In this document: positions 20,580 to 30,638 of the stretch, piece after piece
How the letters are laid out: each line of letters starts with the position of its first letter
How positions within the stretch are numbered: position 1 is the stretch's first letter
Origin: Planctomycetota bacterium
Lineage (GTDB): Bacteria; Planctomycetota; Planctomycetia; Planctomycetales; Planctomycetaceae
DNA length: 64,000 nt
NCBI GenBank assembly: GCA_014584345.1
Contig: JACTNB010000027.1
Coordinates: 52,871-116,870, forward strand
Direction: 5' to 3'
The notes under the pieces: model-generated
Told to the model about the DNA's origin: nothing
Database searches by the model: none
Seen by the model: only the letters and a program-made list of their open reading frames with translations
Made by a program: the position numbers and the translations under genes

Positions 20580-21992
20580 TTGAATCAAGGGGTATGCTTC
20601 CGCGGTTCGTCGGCGACGGAGCGCGTCCGTCTTTTCTTTTCGACTTGGGGCGTTTGTGTGATTATCCTTCTGGCGCAAGAACTTCAGGAACTGGGGGGCG
20701 ATTCATTCCCGCTGCATCTTCTGTTTCGCGATGCCGTCACGTTTGTCGCGGGCGGAGCGGTACTGCTGCTGCTGAGCCTGTGGGCAACACGCCGGTTGCG
20801 CGATGCCGGTTTCGATCTGCTGTTCGTGCTTCCCTGGAAATCGCCTTATGCCCTGCGTGGCCAGGAACGGCCGACGGGACGAGCATCGACGCTGGTGGGA
20901 CGGGGACTCTTGCTGACGGGCCTGGTGTATTTGCTGTTCGTCCTGCTGGAATGGCATGCCGCCGCTCCACTCGAGGCGGCGCGGGTCCTGGGTTATTTCG
21001 GGCAGGTCTGGATGCTGCTGGTCACGCTATGTGTCGCGCTGGCTCTTTCCCGCTTTGTGGCCTTGGCGGTGATCTCCATTTTCGATAACCCCACGGTTCG
21101 CACGCAGTTGGAATTGATCTGTCCCCACGAACCGGCGGCCGTAGCGTCTCCCGGCAGGGGCCAGGAGACGCCACGCGAGCCCGCGGAACAAGTCGTAGCC
21201 GAAGTTGATCGGCGGACGGTGCAGCCAACTATCGACGATTCCGCCTCCGCGGCAAGAATCGAGCAACTCCTGGATGAAGCGGATGATCAGCCGCCCCCCG
21301 CCCCCCGCCTGGCGACGGAGACAATTCGCAGGAGTCCCGAATCCTTCGCCGATACCGTAGCTCGGTTGATCGGCATGTTGATTTATCTCATGGTGTTTCT
21401 GCCGGTTTTGATGATCGCGGCGGAAATCTGGGGCTGGACGGCGGCTGGCAGTTCGCTGGGAGAAATCTGGCAATGGCTGCTCCCCTTTGCGGGCCTGTCG
21501 GCAACGGTGCTGATAGGTTGGTTTGCCTTGACCGCGGTCGCACTTTCCTTCTGCCCGGTGCGGATGCGCCGCAGCGTCATGATTGTAACCACGCTGCTCG
21601 CCTTGATTCTGTTGACGGCCAGTTACAACATGGCTTTTGCCATAGTCTTTGCCGTCTGCCTGCTCGCCCTCGTCTGGCTGACACGCAACGACGTTCCCGA
21701 TGCCTTTGCCGGCCTGTATCTGCAGACTCAGAAACGTGTTACCGTGAAAACCACACATGGTCCTGGACACGCCCTCGAACGGCAATTGTTGACATGCGAA
21801 ATCGGCACCCTGTCGGGAACGTTTCGGGTACGCAATCGCTACGTGCTTCGCAGTTTTCTCGACGGGCAAATGTTAGACGATTCCCGTCTCGTGGCGGTCG
21901 AAGGGAATCCCAGTCAACACACGGCCGAGGCTCCGGCGGAACAGTCTGCCGGGATGAATCAAGCGGACGAATCGCCCGGGGCGCCGGCTTGA
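20580..21992 (+). CDS. Multi-span membrane protein of unknown function
   Basis: This 470-residue protein has hydrophobic spans near the N-terminus (GVCVIILLAQEL, AVTFVAGGAVLLLLSLWA), at about 105-125 (LLLTGLVYLLFVLLEW) and 140-165 (VWMLLVTLCVALALSRFVALAVI). A long acidic/Pro-rich cytoplasmic stretch follows (about 185-255), then four more spans at about 265-380. The last 100 residues are soluble (TQKRVTVKTTHGPGHALERQLLTCEIGTLSG). No family could be named. The frame begins at a TTG (20580) with AGGTTG upstream; a GTG at 20658 is another candidate. Its end overlaps the tail of the convergent methyltransferase gene by 34 bases. Confidence 0.7.
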   Translation: MNQGVCFRGSSATERVRLFFSTWGVCVIILLAQELQELGGDSFPLHLLFRDAVTFVAGGAVLLLLSLWATRRLRDAGFDLLFVLPWKSPYALRGQERPTGRASTLVGRGLLLTGLVYLLFVLLEWHAAAPLEAARVLGYFGQVWMLLVTLCVALALSRFVALAVISIFDNPTVRTQLELICPHEPAAVASPGRGQETPREPAEQVVAEVDRRTVQPTIDDSASAARIEQLLDEADDQPPPAPRLATETIRRSPESFADTVARLIGMLIYLMVFLPVLMIAAEIWGWTAAGSSLGEIWQWLLPFAGLSATVLIGWFALTAVALSFCPVRMRRSVMIVTTLLALILLTASYNMAFAIVFAVCLLALVWLTRNDVPDAFAGLYLQTQKRVTVKTTHGPGHALERQLLTCEIGTLSGTFRVRNRYVLRSFLDGQMLDDSRLVAVEGNPSQHTAEAPAEQSAGMNQADESPGAPA

Positions 21993-23176
21993 ACGTCGCA
22001 GCGGCGGCAGACCACGACCTGCGTCTTTCCCGCGACACGTGCGTAAATCAGCGTGGTCGATTCCTCCCCGCGCGGAGATAGCGATCGCCGCAATTTTTCC
22101 ACGTCGAGAGGAATCTGACGGCATTTGATTTCGACAATGCCCACATTTCGCGAGCGGAGATAGTGCCGCAATTGTTTCTCGTTCCGATTCAGCACGTCTT
22201 CCACCTGGAAACCAGTGACAAAAGGGGACGCGACCAACCGCTGGCTCGTCAGATATTCGTCGGCGTCGTCGATGCGACTCAGGTTCAGTGACTCGCCCAG
22301 CAGGTTGATCAGACCGGCCCGCACCACTGCGGGATCGGGGTCGTACAGATACTCCTGGATTTCGGTGGTTTCGGGCCAGGCCGCCAACGGATCGCCTGCC
22401 AGGGTTTCTCCGGTGGGGAGCGAAGTGGCGCGCCATAGACCCGGTTCTCCCAGTTCCCCGCACCAGACGGTTGCGAGTTTGCATTCTCCCCGCCAACTGA
22501 CCAGTTCGATCTCGGAACGGGGAAATTTGCCTCCGAAATTACTGGCCGGGCTGAGCTTGATCGCACCCGCCCGGCAGTTGTTCGCCATTTCCTGCAGTAT
22601 CGTCAACTCCGGATGAACTTGTTCGAGCCGCAGATGCCGCCGGCCCGTGGCATCGCGCTGATCAGGATCGATATGGATGATCCGGCCCGTGACGTCGCTT
22701 GCCGCGGCGTCGGCCTGAGCAAACTCGATGCGATCGGCGACACCATGGACTTCCGCGTTCCAGGCCGCCAGTTGCAGCACGACCGGATCGAGATCACTGG
22801 CCAGCACCCGGCCATGTCGTGCCAACGCTATGGCATCGCCCCCCATGCCGCAGCAGTAGTCGTGAATGAGCAGATCGGGATTCGACAAGCGACCAAACCG
22901 TCTGGCCTTGTATTGGGCGACGGGTTCGGAAGTCGCCTGCTCCAGTGCCCGGCGCGTCAACCAGAGTTGATTTCCCCGGGAAAACTTGCCAGACGCCTTG
23001 AGTCGCACGGCGTTTAGTTCCAGGCCCAAACGGACCAGCTCCGCAGGGTAGCGGGAGCGCAAGGCGTGTTGTATCCGCAATTCATCCCCTGTCTGCCGCT
23101 GGATCTCCTCCAGCAGTTCCGGCGTCTCCCGCAATTCTCGCCACAGGGCGATTTCGCGGCTTTGTTCGGGAGACAT
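21959..23176 (-). CDS. SAM-dependent methyltransferase with THUMP-like domain
   Basis: This 405-residue protein begins MSPEQSREIALWRELRET, two bases after the addA stop codon. An N-terminal helical part contains the 'ALRSRYPAELV' signature. A Rossmann methyltransferase core follows with LLIHDYCCGMGGDAIALAR (SAM loop), VLASDLDPVVLQLAAWNAEV, and IIHIDPDQRDATGRR in the place of the catalytic loop. The C-terminal third (RNVGIVEIKCRQIPLDVEKLRRSL...VVCRRC) matches THUMP-like domains found in such enzymes. The likely substrate is RNA, but this is not established for the family. Confidence 0.85.
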   Translation of the reverse strand: MSPEQSREIALWRELRETPELLEEIQRQTGDELRIQHALRSRYPAELVRLGLELNAVRLKASGKFSRGNQLWLTRRALEQATSEPVAQYKARRFGRLSNPDLLIHDYCCGMGGDAIALARHGRVLASDLDPVVLQLAAWNAEVHGVADRIEFAQADAAASDVTGRIIHIDPDQRDATGRRHLRLEQVHPELTILQEMANNCRAGAIKLSPASNFGGKFPRSEIELVSWRGECKLATVWCGELGEPGLWRATSLPTGETLAGDPLAAWPETTEIQEYLYDPDPAVVRAGLINLLGESLNLSRIDDADEYLTSQRLVASPFVTGFQVEDVLNRNEKQLRHYLRSRNVGIVEIKCRQIPLDVEKLRRSLSPRGEESTTLIYARVAGKTQVVVCRRCDVQAGAPGDSSA

Positions 23177-23178
23177 GC

Positions 23179-26100
23179 TTACGTTTCCTGCTGTTGCGAG
23201 GGTGAATTGGATCTCAAACTGTTGATGGCGCGATCCACACGCGCGCGGAATGTGTCCAGTATGCGCGCATCGATCGGCAATTCCACCAGTCGGGGAGGAG
23301 ACGACAACTGGGTGATGCGAATCGAAGTCGGCAGTGTACCCGTTAATTGACGGATTGCCAGGGCGTAAACCGTCATTTGCAGCCCATATTTTTCCAGGAT
23401 GGCGGCTGGGGCGTCTGCCAGTACACCGCTTTTGTAATCGAGCAGATGCCAGTCGCCTTGGCCATCCCGCAGCAGGCAATCGATCGTCCCCGAGACAATC
23501 GCCGGTGTGGCTATTCCTTCCGATTCCCATCGCAACAGGAACTCGGTTTCGCGAAACAGACTCGAGGCGTTCCGCAGCTCCTCGACAACAGAGCTTTCGA
23601 GAATCGCGGCGAAACGCTGGCCGGCCTCCTGACGCAGATTCTCCGAAACGTGACTCCGCCAATTGTCGCACAAAAGGCCGATGAAATCCGTGGGATCGGG
23701 AGGGGAGGAGGGATCAAACAGTTCCATGGCGGCATGCAGTAAATTACCCAATTCCTCGGCATCGCGCGGCGCAAGCGGGCTGCCGGGACCGGAGGATTTC
23801 GGCTTCCCGGATGCTGCGGGGGTAGACTCGGCCGCAAGATATTCATCGGCCTCTTCCAGTTCGCTTACCGAGAAACGGCTGCGCCCGGCACAATCCGGTT
23901 CGAGCGGTCGTGCCTGTTCCGGAGGGGGTACCGGCTCAGAGTTTGCCAGTGTCTCGGGCCACTCCGACAATTTCAATTTCCTTACGGCAGCTTGCCGCCG
24001 AACGCTTGAGGGGAGGGATGTGATCACATCTATTTGGGGAATGCGGCGCCAGTCTTCGCCGGCTGCCTGCGTCTGCCCCAGCCAGGCATCTCCGCGTGGC
24101 AGCCCCGATGCGAGGTCGAAGCGTTCGTCCAGCAGTTTCAGCCAGGGCCCCGAGATTTTCTCCCGATCCGTCCAATAAGCGGAAAGAATCAGGTGATCGG
24201 CGGCCCGCGTGGTCGCGACGTAAAACAATCGGATTGCTTCTTGCTCGTCGGCCAGGTTTTCCTCGAATCGATACATATTTAACGCAGGGTTTTCGAGGGC
24301 CTCCTTCCCCAGCCGGGGCAAGGTTAATAACGGTCCCAACGTGGGGCTTAATACGGCGGCATTGGTGTTTGGGCGTCGGGGGCGATTGGTATCCGCAGTG
24401 ATCACGACGGGAAATTCCAGGCCCTTTGATTGGTGCACCGTCATCAAACGCACCACATTTCCGGTTTCCGGATGCGTGGCCGCCAGCTCTTCCTGGGCTT
24501 CCTCGTCGATCGATTCCAGCAGGCGATCCGCAAATTCCGATAGCCCCAGCATGCCATTGCGGTCGAATTCATCCGCCATCTCGATCAACTTTTGCAGGTT
24601 GGCAACTTTCCGTTCTCCCAGAAATTCCGTCATCAAAGCCGCATCGTAGGCCGTTTCCGTGACTGCGTGGCGGAGCAGCGGCCCAATTCCCGAATGGAAT
24701 CGCAATTCCATCAATTCCGCGAGAATTTCGCGTGCAGCTTTCACGGCATGGGTCTGTCCTTCCGCCAGACCCGTTGGAAAACAGTCCCGTTGCAAGGCGG
24801 CCGTCAGGCTGCCGTATTCCGCGGCGAGCAGCATCAGGGTGTCGTCGCTCCAGCCAAACATGGGGGACCGCAGCACACCCGCCAGGGCGGTGTCGTCGCT
24901 GTCATCGTCGAGAAACCGGCACAGATTGACAAGATCGTAGATTTCCTGCTGGGCGAAGAAGGCTCTCCCGCCCACCACATAATATTCGACCCCCGCGATG
25001 CGCAAGGCTTCTTCGTAAACCGCAAGATTGCTGAACGCGCGGAACAGAATCACGATGTCGCCCGGCTGCGTCGGCCTGAGCGCCACGGCGCCAGTTTCCG
25101 GGTGCCGCGTGCGAATGCGGGGAATGTTGTCGTGAAGCAATGCGACGATTCTCGCGGCGATCCATTCCGCTTCCACCTGTCTTTTGGCCCCAACCGAAGA
25201 GTCTGCCAGTTCGCTGTCACTGGCCCAGAGAAACTCCACTTTGGTCTCGGGGGGATAGGGACCGGGGTCGAAGGCTTCCAGCGGATCGTATTCATCGGCC
25301 ATGGCTGGCGCGAACAGGAAATTGACAAAATCGAGTATCTCCTGTTGACTGCGGAAATTCCTGGTCAAGGCCATTCGGCCCGCCTCGGGGATGCGGCTAC
25401 GCAGGGCACGAAACACGTCGGGATCGGCACGGCGGAAGCGGTAGATCGACTGTTTCACATCGCCCACCAGGAACAGGCCTCCGGATATCAGGCGTTCCCC
25501 GCAGATTGTTTCGACGATTTGCGTCTGTACCGGGTCGGTATCCTGGAATTCATCCACCAGCAGAAACTGGGTGCTTTGCTGCAAATGCCTGCGCACGTCG
25601 GCATCCGCCTGCAACAGGTTCCTCAAGCCGAGCAGCAGGTCGTCAAAGTCCAGTACCGACTGTTCGCGCTTTGCGCGGGTGTAGGCCGCGGTGATCGTAT
25701 CGGTCAACCGGAGCGCCTTCATGCCAAACTGGGCGGATTGTTCGAGGGCCCGATCCTGCAGTTCACACAGCGACAGTACGTTATCCAACTGCTTGCGGAG
25801 CACTTCGCAGCTTAGTTTGACCTGCTCGTGGATTTCCTCGGCGGGCCAGTGTTGCGGGCGGGCACCCGTAACGGTGGCGTGTTCCCGCAATTCCCGCAGG
25901 CCTTCGGGGGCGAGCCAGGAGTTGCGCAGCAGTTCTTCCAGGAGTCTCAGCAGGATAATACGCCGTTCCCGCATTTTGGGGGCAGTCGTTTCGTTCTCCC
26001 GCAGCAGGGAAAACAGGCGCTGCAGGTTTTCCGACATGGCAAGCTGTTGCATGCGACGAGGCAGGAACTGCTCGCCATGGTAGCGGCGCCAGAGCGCGAT

Positions 26101-26682
26101 CAGTTCTTCCTCGGTCGGCGCGGTCTGTTGGGTTTCCGAAAGCTGAAAACGCTGGCCGACGAGTCGCTGTAGACTCGCAAGACTTTGCTCCAGGCCGTAG
26201 CGCAGCACCAGTTCATACAGGTCTGCATCCCGTTCCCGCAACAGGCGCGCGAATTCCTTGCGAATTGTCTCGTTGCGCAGCGAGGTCGCCGTTGGTTCGT
26301 CGAGGACCGCAAAATCGGGGTCGATGCCCAGTTCGATGGCGTGGCTGCGCAACGTGGAGGCGCAAAACGAATGAATCGTCTGGATTCGGGCCGACTCCAG
26401 TTCCCGCAGAATTTCCTGCCAGAGAGGCAGTTCCTCGTCGCTGCACCGCTGCAATTGCTGCCGCACCTCGTTGCGAATGCGATCTCGCATTTCCCGCGCG
26501 GCCCGGTCGGTGAAGGTGATAGCCATCATACCGCTCAGGGTTTCGGTACGGGGAACACGCTGCAATTCGGCCAGAAACCGTTGTGTCAGCACGAACGTCT
26601 TGCCGCAACCGGCCCCTGCCGCCAGAGCTATGGAAACGTGGCGGGTTTCAATCGCCTGTTGTTGCTGCGGTGTATAGGGCAT
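23179..26682 (-). CDS. addA: AddA-type helicase-nuclease subunit
   Basis: AddA is the UvrD-like 3'-5' helicase and nuclease half of the AddAB enzyme, which resects double-strand ends for recombination. The 1167 residues include Walker A GAGCGKT near residue 24, the DEXX box LLVDEFQDTDPVQ near 380, GDVKQSIYRFRRADP, the RNFRSQ block, MTVHQSKGLEFPVVI, and a C-terminal PD-(D/E)xK nuclease with GTIDCLLRD and LLDYKSG. Length and order are those of AddA. It is 50 bases downstream of addB and followed after two bases by the methyltransferase gene, one operon. Confidence 0.93.
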   Translation of the reverse strand: MPYTPQQQQAIETRHVSIALAAGAGCGKTFVLTQRFLAELQRVPRTETLSGMMAITFTDRAAREMRDRIRNEVRQQLQRCSDEELPLWQEILRELESARIQTIHSFCASTLRSHAIELGIDPDFAVLDEPTATSLRNETIRKEFARLLRERDADLYELVLRYGLEQSLASLQRLVGQRFQLSETQQTAPTEEELIALWRRYHGEQFLPRRMQQLAMSENLQRLFSLLRENETTAPKMRERRIILLRLLEELLRNSWLAPEGLRELREHATVTGARPQHWPAEEIHEQVKLSCEVLRKQLDNVLSLCELQDRALEQSAQFGMKALRLTDTITAAYTRAKREQSVLDFDDLLLGLRNLLQADADVRRHLQQSTQFLLVDEFQDTDPVQTQIVETICGERLISGGLFLVGDVKQSIYRFRRADPDVFRALRSRIPEAGRMALTRNFRSQQEILDFVNFLFAPAMADEYDPLEAFDPGPYPPETKVEFLWASDSELADSSVGAKRQVEAEWIAARIVALLHDNIPRIRTRHPETGAVALRPTQPGDIVILFRAFSNLAVYEEALRIAGVEYYVVGGRAFFAQQEIYDLVNLCRFLDDDSDDTALAGVLRSPMFGWSDDTLMLLAAEYGSLTAALQRDCFPTGLAEGQTHAVKAAREILAELMELRFHSGIGPLLRHAVTETAYDAALMTEFLGERKVANLQKLIEMADEFDRNGMLGLSEFADRLLESIDEEAQEELAATHPETGNVVRLMTVHQSKGLEFPVVITADTNRPRRPNTNAAVLSPTLGPLLTLPRLGKEALENPALNMYRFEENLADEQEAIRLFYVATTRAADHLILSAYWTDREKISGPWLKLLDERFDLASGLPRGDAWLGQTQAAGEDWRRIPQIDVITSLPSSVRRQAAVRKLKLSEWPETLANSEPVPPPEQARPLEPDCAGRSRFSVSELEEADEYLAAESTPAASGKPKSSGPGSPLAPRDAEELGNLLHAAMELFDPSSPPDPTDFIGLLCDNWRSHVSENLRQEAGQRFAAILESSVVEELRNASSLFRETEFLLRWESEGIATPAIVSGTIDCLLRDGQGDWHLLDYKSGVLADAPAAILEKYGLQMTVYALAIRQLTGTLPTSIRITQLSSPPRLVELPIDARILDTFRARVDRAINSLRSNSPSQQQET

Positions 26683-26731
26683 TTCGAGACGGTCTTGGGG
26701 GGCAAGGGACTGAAAAAATGAGTGGGCAAGG

Positions 26732-29700
26732 TTAAGCGTTTGCCGGCGATTCCTCGTCCGGTTGCAGGCTCCAGTTCTTTTGCAGGCGTTCGCTGACGGC
26801 GCGAATCTGCCCCACGCGGCAAACGGTGCGATACGGGCAGCGGGACATGCAGGTCTGGTCCTCGTTGATCACGGGAAACTCGCCTTCCCGAATGGCTTGA
26901 ACCATGCGCGGTAGTAATCGGTCCAATGTCTCTTCCCACGAGTTCAGGATCTCCTGGGAGAGCGCTTGCGGGACGTTTTTTCGCTTATCCACCAATTGAG
27001 GCTGAAACCCTTTTTCCCGCACGCCCCAATAACCAATCAGCCAGGGCAGGGCATCCGGACCCACCAGTTTCAGGCGGGCCACTGCAACGGCATACAGGGC
27101 CAACTGCAGTTGAGTGCCGTGGGAGATGTGCTGTTCCTTGACGGTGGGTGGCTCTCCCGTTTTGTAATCGATGATCGTGAAGACATCCCTGCCATCCGCG
27201 CGGCCCGTGTCAATGCGGTCAATACGGCCTTCCATCAGAATTTTATATTCCCCCTTGCCGAATCGAACTGCCGGCAGGACGGGCGCGCCTGTCGCTTCGT
27301 CTGTTGCCGCGCCAGGTTCCGCAGCCGGCCCGCGGGCACTCCCAAAGGAAATTTCCAGGAAGCGGGAATCGGGGCCCTGATCCCACACTCCTTGAAGACG
27401 ACCCGCATATTCCTGTGATTGTTCCGCGAACAACTCGGCCCATTCCGCCACCAATTGCTGTTCGAGGGAATCAAGTGTCCGTTGTAATTCACTACGGGTG
27501 AAGCGGCGTTCGCTGCGTTCCGTCAGCAGTTCCAGAAATCGAGCAGTCAGGTTTGTCTTGAACGCTTCCTGGTTTTCCGATTCTCCGGGGAACACCCCCC
27601 CGCCATGCAGTTTCGCCAGGATGTCATGCACGAGATTGCCACGCCGCGAATAATCCGTGGCCAGTCGCGGTGCCTCCAGGGGATGTATGCCCAGGACATG
27701 GTCCAGCATGAATCGAAACGGGCAGTTGGCATAGGCTTCCAGTCGCGAGGCGCTGAAGGTGTGTTCCTGGTGAAACCGCGATTGCAGGATCCGCCGGTTG
27801 GCCGCCAACTGCAGCATTCCCTCGTACGAGGTAAATCCCGACTGCTCGAAGCGCGCGGAGTTCATCCGTGCAGCCTCCAGCACGGAAAGAAAGGATCGCT
27901 GCCGTGCCGGGCGCGTGCCCCACCAGCACAGCAGGTTCGGACGATCTTCGTGCATCTCGGTGACGGCCTGCAGACGGCAATCGGATTCCGTCAGCAGGTC
28001 CCCTGCGCTGGGGAGGGGAGAAAGCTGGCCAACCGCGATTTCCGGCAAGGCCTCCGTGCGAAACAAGCTTCTCAACGCCTGGAGGAAGGCACACGGGTAT
28101 TGTGGGCTGCCGCTGTTCGATACATGCGAATACGAGAGCGTCAATTCGGTCTGGGCCCGGGTGATAAGCTGATGGAAAAACTGCATCTCCTCCTGATGCT
28201 GGGCACTGCGGATTGCCAGGGGAATTCCCGCTTCATTCCACGCCTGACGCTCCTGCTCGCTGTAGAAGAGTTGCTGGTCGCCTCGTCCCGGAAAGCTCCC
28301 TTCCTGCAAACCCAACACGAACAAGTAAGGCGTTTTCAGGTGGCGTGCCTCTCCCGCATCCAGCACGAGAACCTCGCCCGGTTTTCCCTTGCGCGCGGGG
28401 AGCGATTGGAAACGAAACTGATCGTCCAGCCAGTCGGCATATGCCTGCCAGGATACTCGGGAGGCATGGTCTCCCGCCAGGCGATCCTGAAACGCCGCCG
28501 ACTCTCGCAGGAGACCTGCCAGCAGGTCCCATTGGTCCTCGAGTGTGAGTATCGGCCTGTCGCGGACAGCCGTGGTGGAACCCTCCGAAGCGGACAAAAA
28601 CAATTCCCGGGCAATCGCCAGCAACTGCTGAGTCTGTTCAACATGCGATCCCGCGCGGGAGAGCAGCTTCAGGGACTGGTCCAGGCTCTGAAGGGTCTCC
28701 AGGGCCTGGGTGAACAGCGCGCTGCGCCGATCCCCGCCCACGGACTCCTCAGGCAATTCTGGCGTCGTATCGTCTCGCGATGCCAGACGCGTCACCAGGG
28801 ATCCCAGGGTATCGAGGATTTCCTGACGCCCCCCTTGCAGATTCAGTTGCCTGAGGACCTGCAATATCGCTCTGGCCCGCTCCGTCGACGGGCCCCTGCC
28901 TGTCCACTTGAGTGGAGTATGACGCAACAGCTTTTTCAGAGACGCGAACGACCAGTCCTGCCGCATGACATCCAGCAATGCAGTCAACGCGCGCGCCAGT
29001 GGGAGCAGGGCGATCGAACGACTGCTGTGAATGGCATGCGGAATGCCTGCATCCGTCCATAGGGTGTCGATCAATATTTCATATGTCTCCAGGTTGCGCA
29101 CGGTGACCAGAATGTCTCTCGCTGCTACTCCCCGCAGCAGCAACTGCTTGACACGCCGAGCCACCTCACGCACTTCCGCGCGGGGGCCGAGTGCCGCCAG
29201 ACACGTAATACCCGAAGCGTTATCGGCCGGGATGTGCTGCCGCGGGTTGCTAAACAGGCTGCGCGCGATCACGCCTGCTCCGACTGCATGGGGACTTACC
29301 CCGGCATCCGCCGCGGTAAACGTCTCGCGGCATTCCAGGTTGCGGGCGCGGGCCTGCCGGGCGAGCAGGGCAACGGTTCCCGTCGACTTGGCGAACAGAT
29401 CTTCCCGACCCTCCGTCGATTCACCGGGCAGCGTGATCAGCAGGTGCTCGGCATGCCGCCCCAGTAGGACCAGCATATCCCGTTGGGTCCGGGTGAAATC
29501 GGTAAAGCCCGAGACGACGACCAGCTTCAAGCGGGGAAATGCCTCCCAGTGTCCCTTGGCCAGGAGGGTACGCGCCAGCCAGAAACGACCTTCCGGATCG
29601 TACTTGTTCCAGTCCTGCATGCGCTCCTGGTAACGTTCATAAAGACAGGCAAGTTCCAGATCCTTCGCGGTGGTCTGCCTGTTTGCCAGCGACTCTCGAA

Positions 29701-30127
29701 ATTGTTCGGGCCAGGTTTCATCCCGTTTTAGTTCCGCGATAAACCGCCCTACCTGATTCGTGAATCCCCTGGTCGTGCTCACCTCGGCGAAGTACGACAA
29801 TTCACCCGCACGCTTTGCCTCTTCGATGACCGATTTCACCAGCATCCGGCGTTCGGCGGGATTCAACAGCGAGGCGGAGGCACCCCCCCCTTGCAGGACT
29901 CGCTCGGCAAACTGTTCGAATGTCATGACACCCGGGGTAAAACAGCACGGGAACTCTGCGGTGGGAAGCTGTTCGAGAACCTGTTGGACCGAGCGATGCG
30001 TGGGGGAAAGCCATACGGTTTCCCCCAGCCGACCGAGATTCCCGTTTTGTTGCAACACCTCCCGGTATTGGCGCAAGCATACATCCGTCTTGCCACTTCC
30101 AGCGATGCCTCTCAAGATATTCAACAT
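26732..30127 (-). CDS. addB: AddB-type nuclease subunit
   Basis: This 1131-residue partner of AddA opens with a Walker A loop, GIAGSGKTDV, and the helicase-like domain is otherwise weak, as expected for AddB. The C-terminal nuclease has FRFMLDHVLG, then MEGRIDRIDTG and FTIIDYKTG (the PD-(D/E)xK core). Four cysteines suited to a 4Fe-4S cluster are YANCPF near residue 840 and CMSRCPYRTVC at the end (C-x3-C-x5-C). The ATG at 30127 was chosen because the frame further upstream (to 30286) is not family-like. It shares an operon with addA. Confidence 0.9.
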   Translation of the reverse strand: MLNILRGIAGSGKTDVCLRQYREVLQQNGNLGRLGETVWLSPTHRSVQQVLEQLPTAEFPCCFTPGVMTFEQFAERVLQGGGASASLLNPAERRMLVKSVIEEAKRAGELSYFAEVSTTRGFTNQVGRFIAELKRDETWPEQFRESLANRQTTAKDLELACLYERYQERMQDWNKYDPEGRFWLARTLLAKGHWEAFPRLKLVVVSGFTDFTRTQRDMLVLLGRHAEHLLITLPGESTEGREDLFAKSTGTVALLARQARARNLECRETFTAADAGVSPHAVGAGVIARSLFSNPRQHIPADNASGITCLAALGPRAEVREVARRVKQLLLRGVAARDILVTVRNLETYEILIDTLWTDAGIPHAIHSSRSIALLPLARALTALLDVMRQDWSFASLKKLLRHTPLKWTGRGPSTERARAILQVLRQLNLQGGRQEILDTLGSLVTRLASRDDTTPELPEESVGGDRRSALFTQALETLQSLDQSLKLLSRAGSHVEQTQQLLAIARELFLSASEGSTTAVRDRPILTLEDQWDLLAGLLRESAAFQDRLAGDHASRVSWQAYADWLDDQFRFQSLPARKGKPGEVLVLDAGEARHLKTPYLFVLGLQEGSFPGRGDQQLFYSEQERQAWNEAGIPLAIRSAQHQEEMQFFHQLITRAQTELTLSYSHVSNSGSPQYPCAFLQALRSLFRTEALPEIAVGQLSPLPSAGDLLTESDCRLQAVTEMHEDRPNLLCWWGTRPARQRSFLSVLEAARMNSARFEQSGFTSYEGMLQLAANRRILQSRFHQEHTFSASRLEAYANCPFRFMLDHVLGIHPLEAPRLATDYSRRGNLVHDILAKLHGGGVFPGESENQEAFKTNLTARFLELLTERSERRFTRSELQRTLDSLEQQLVAEWAELFAEQSQEYAGRLQGVWDQGPDSRFLEISFGSARGPAAEPGAATDEATGAPVLPAVRFGKGEYKILMEGRIDRIDTGRADGRDVFTIIDYKTGEPPTVKEQHISHGTQLQLALYAVAVARLKLVGPDALPWLIGYWGVREKGFQPQLVDKRKNVPQALSQEILNSWEETLDRLLPRMVQAIREGEFPVINEDQTCMSRCPYRTVCRVGQIRAVSERLQKNWSLQPDEESPANA

Positions 30128-30212
30128 CGGCAAATTCGAGTCGTGTCCACGTGTTCGGGAATCGTTCAAGACATTGTACCGCCGAGATCTCCTGGCGGCC
30201 ATCAGTCGCTTT

Positions 30213-30638
30213 TCACGGTTTTTCCCGGTGGCGGGGCGTGCTTTGGGAAAAGGCTTCCCGTTCGAAGGGATTGTCGCGATACGCATCCTTCCCCTGGAAC
30301 CACACTACCGCCGACAGCAGAAAATAGACCGGCACGAACAGTGGCCCCCACCGTTCATATTGCTTGACATGCACCAGTTCGTGACTGCGGGTGATCTCCA
30401 GGGCCGCGGCGGTACGTCCCAGAATGACATGGCCGAGGGTGATCGCAATGGCGTCCACTGGAGTGCAACGCAACAGCCAGTCCGCCAACCCGCCATGAAA
30501 TTCCAATGTCCGGCCGCGCCGGTTGCCCCGACCGCCAGTCAGCAGGCTGCCGCACCCCAACAGCAACCCCAGCACATTCCAGGGCCCCACCCAGATCCAG
30601 AGCACCAGGGGCACGATACAATTCCGCGCGAACTTCAT
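30213..30638 (-). CDS. Small membrane protein with HELVHVKQYERWG motif
   Basis: The 141-residue protein has a hydrophobic N-terminal segment (IVPLVLWIWVGPWNVLGLLLGCGSLLTGG), a middle containing the striking HELVHVKQYERWGP, and a second span (LFVPVYFLLSAVVWFQG). HExxH with downstream His/Gln resembles a gluzincin-type metal site, so a membrane metallopeptidase-like or metal-binding role is possible. The ATG at 30638 has GGGAGGAG upstream, an excellent ribosome site. It lies 85 bases ahead of addB on the same strand. No firm function can be given. Confidence 0.75.
   Translation of the reverse strand: MKFARNCIVPLVLWIWVGPWNVLGLLLGCGSLLTGGRGNRRGRTLEFHGGLADWLLRCTPVDAIAITLGHVILGRTAAALEITRSHELVHVKQYERWGPLFVPVYFLLSAVVWFQGKDAYRDNPFEREAFSQSTPRHREKP

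Noticed and set aside
27605..29062. Plus-strand open frame of 485 codons inside addB
   Set aside because: It is an antisense shadow with no family pattern; addB is the coding strand.
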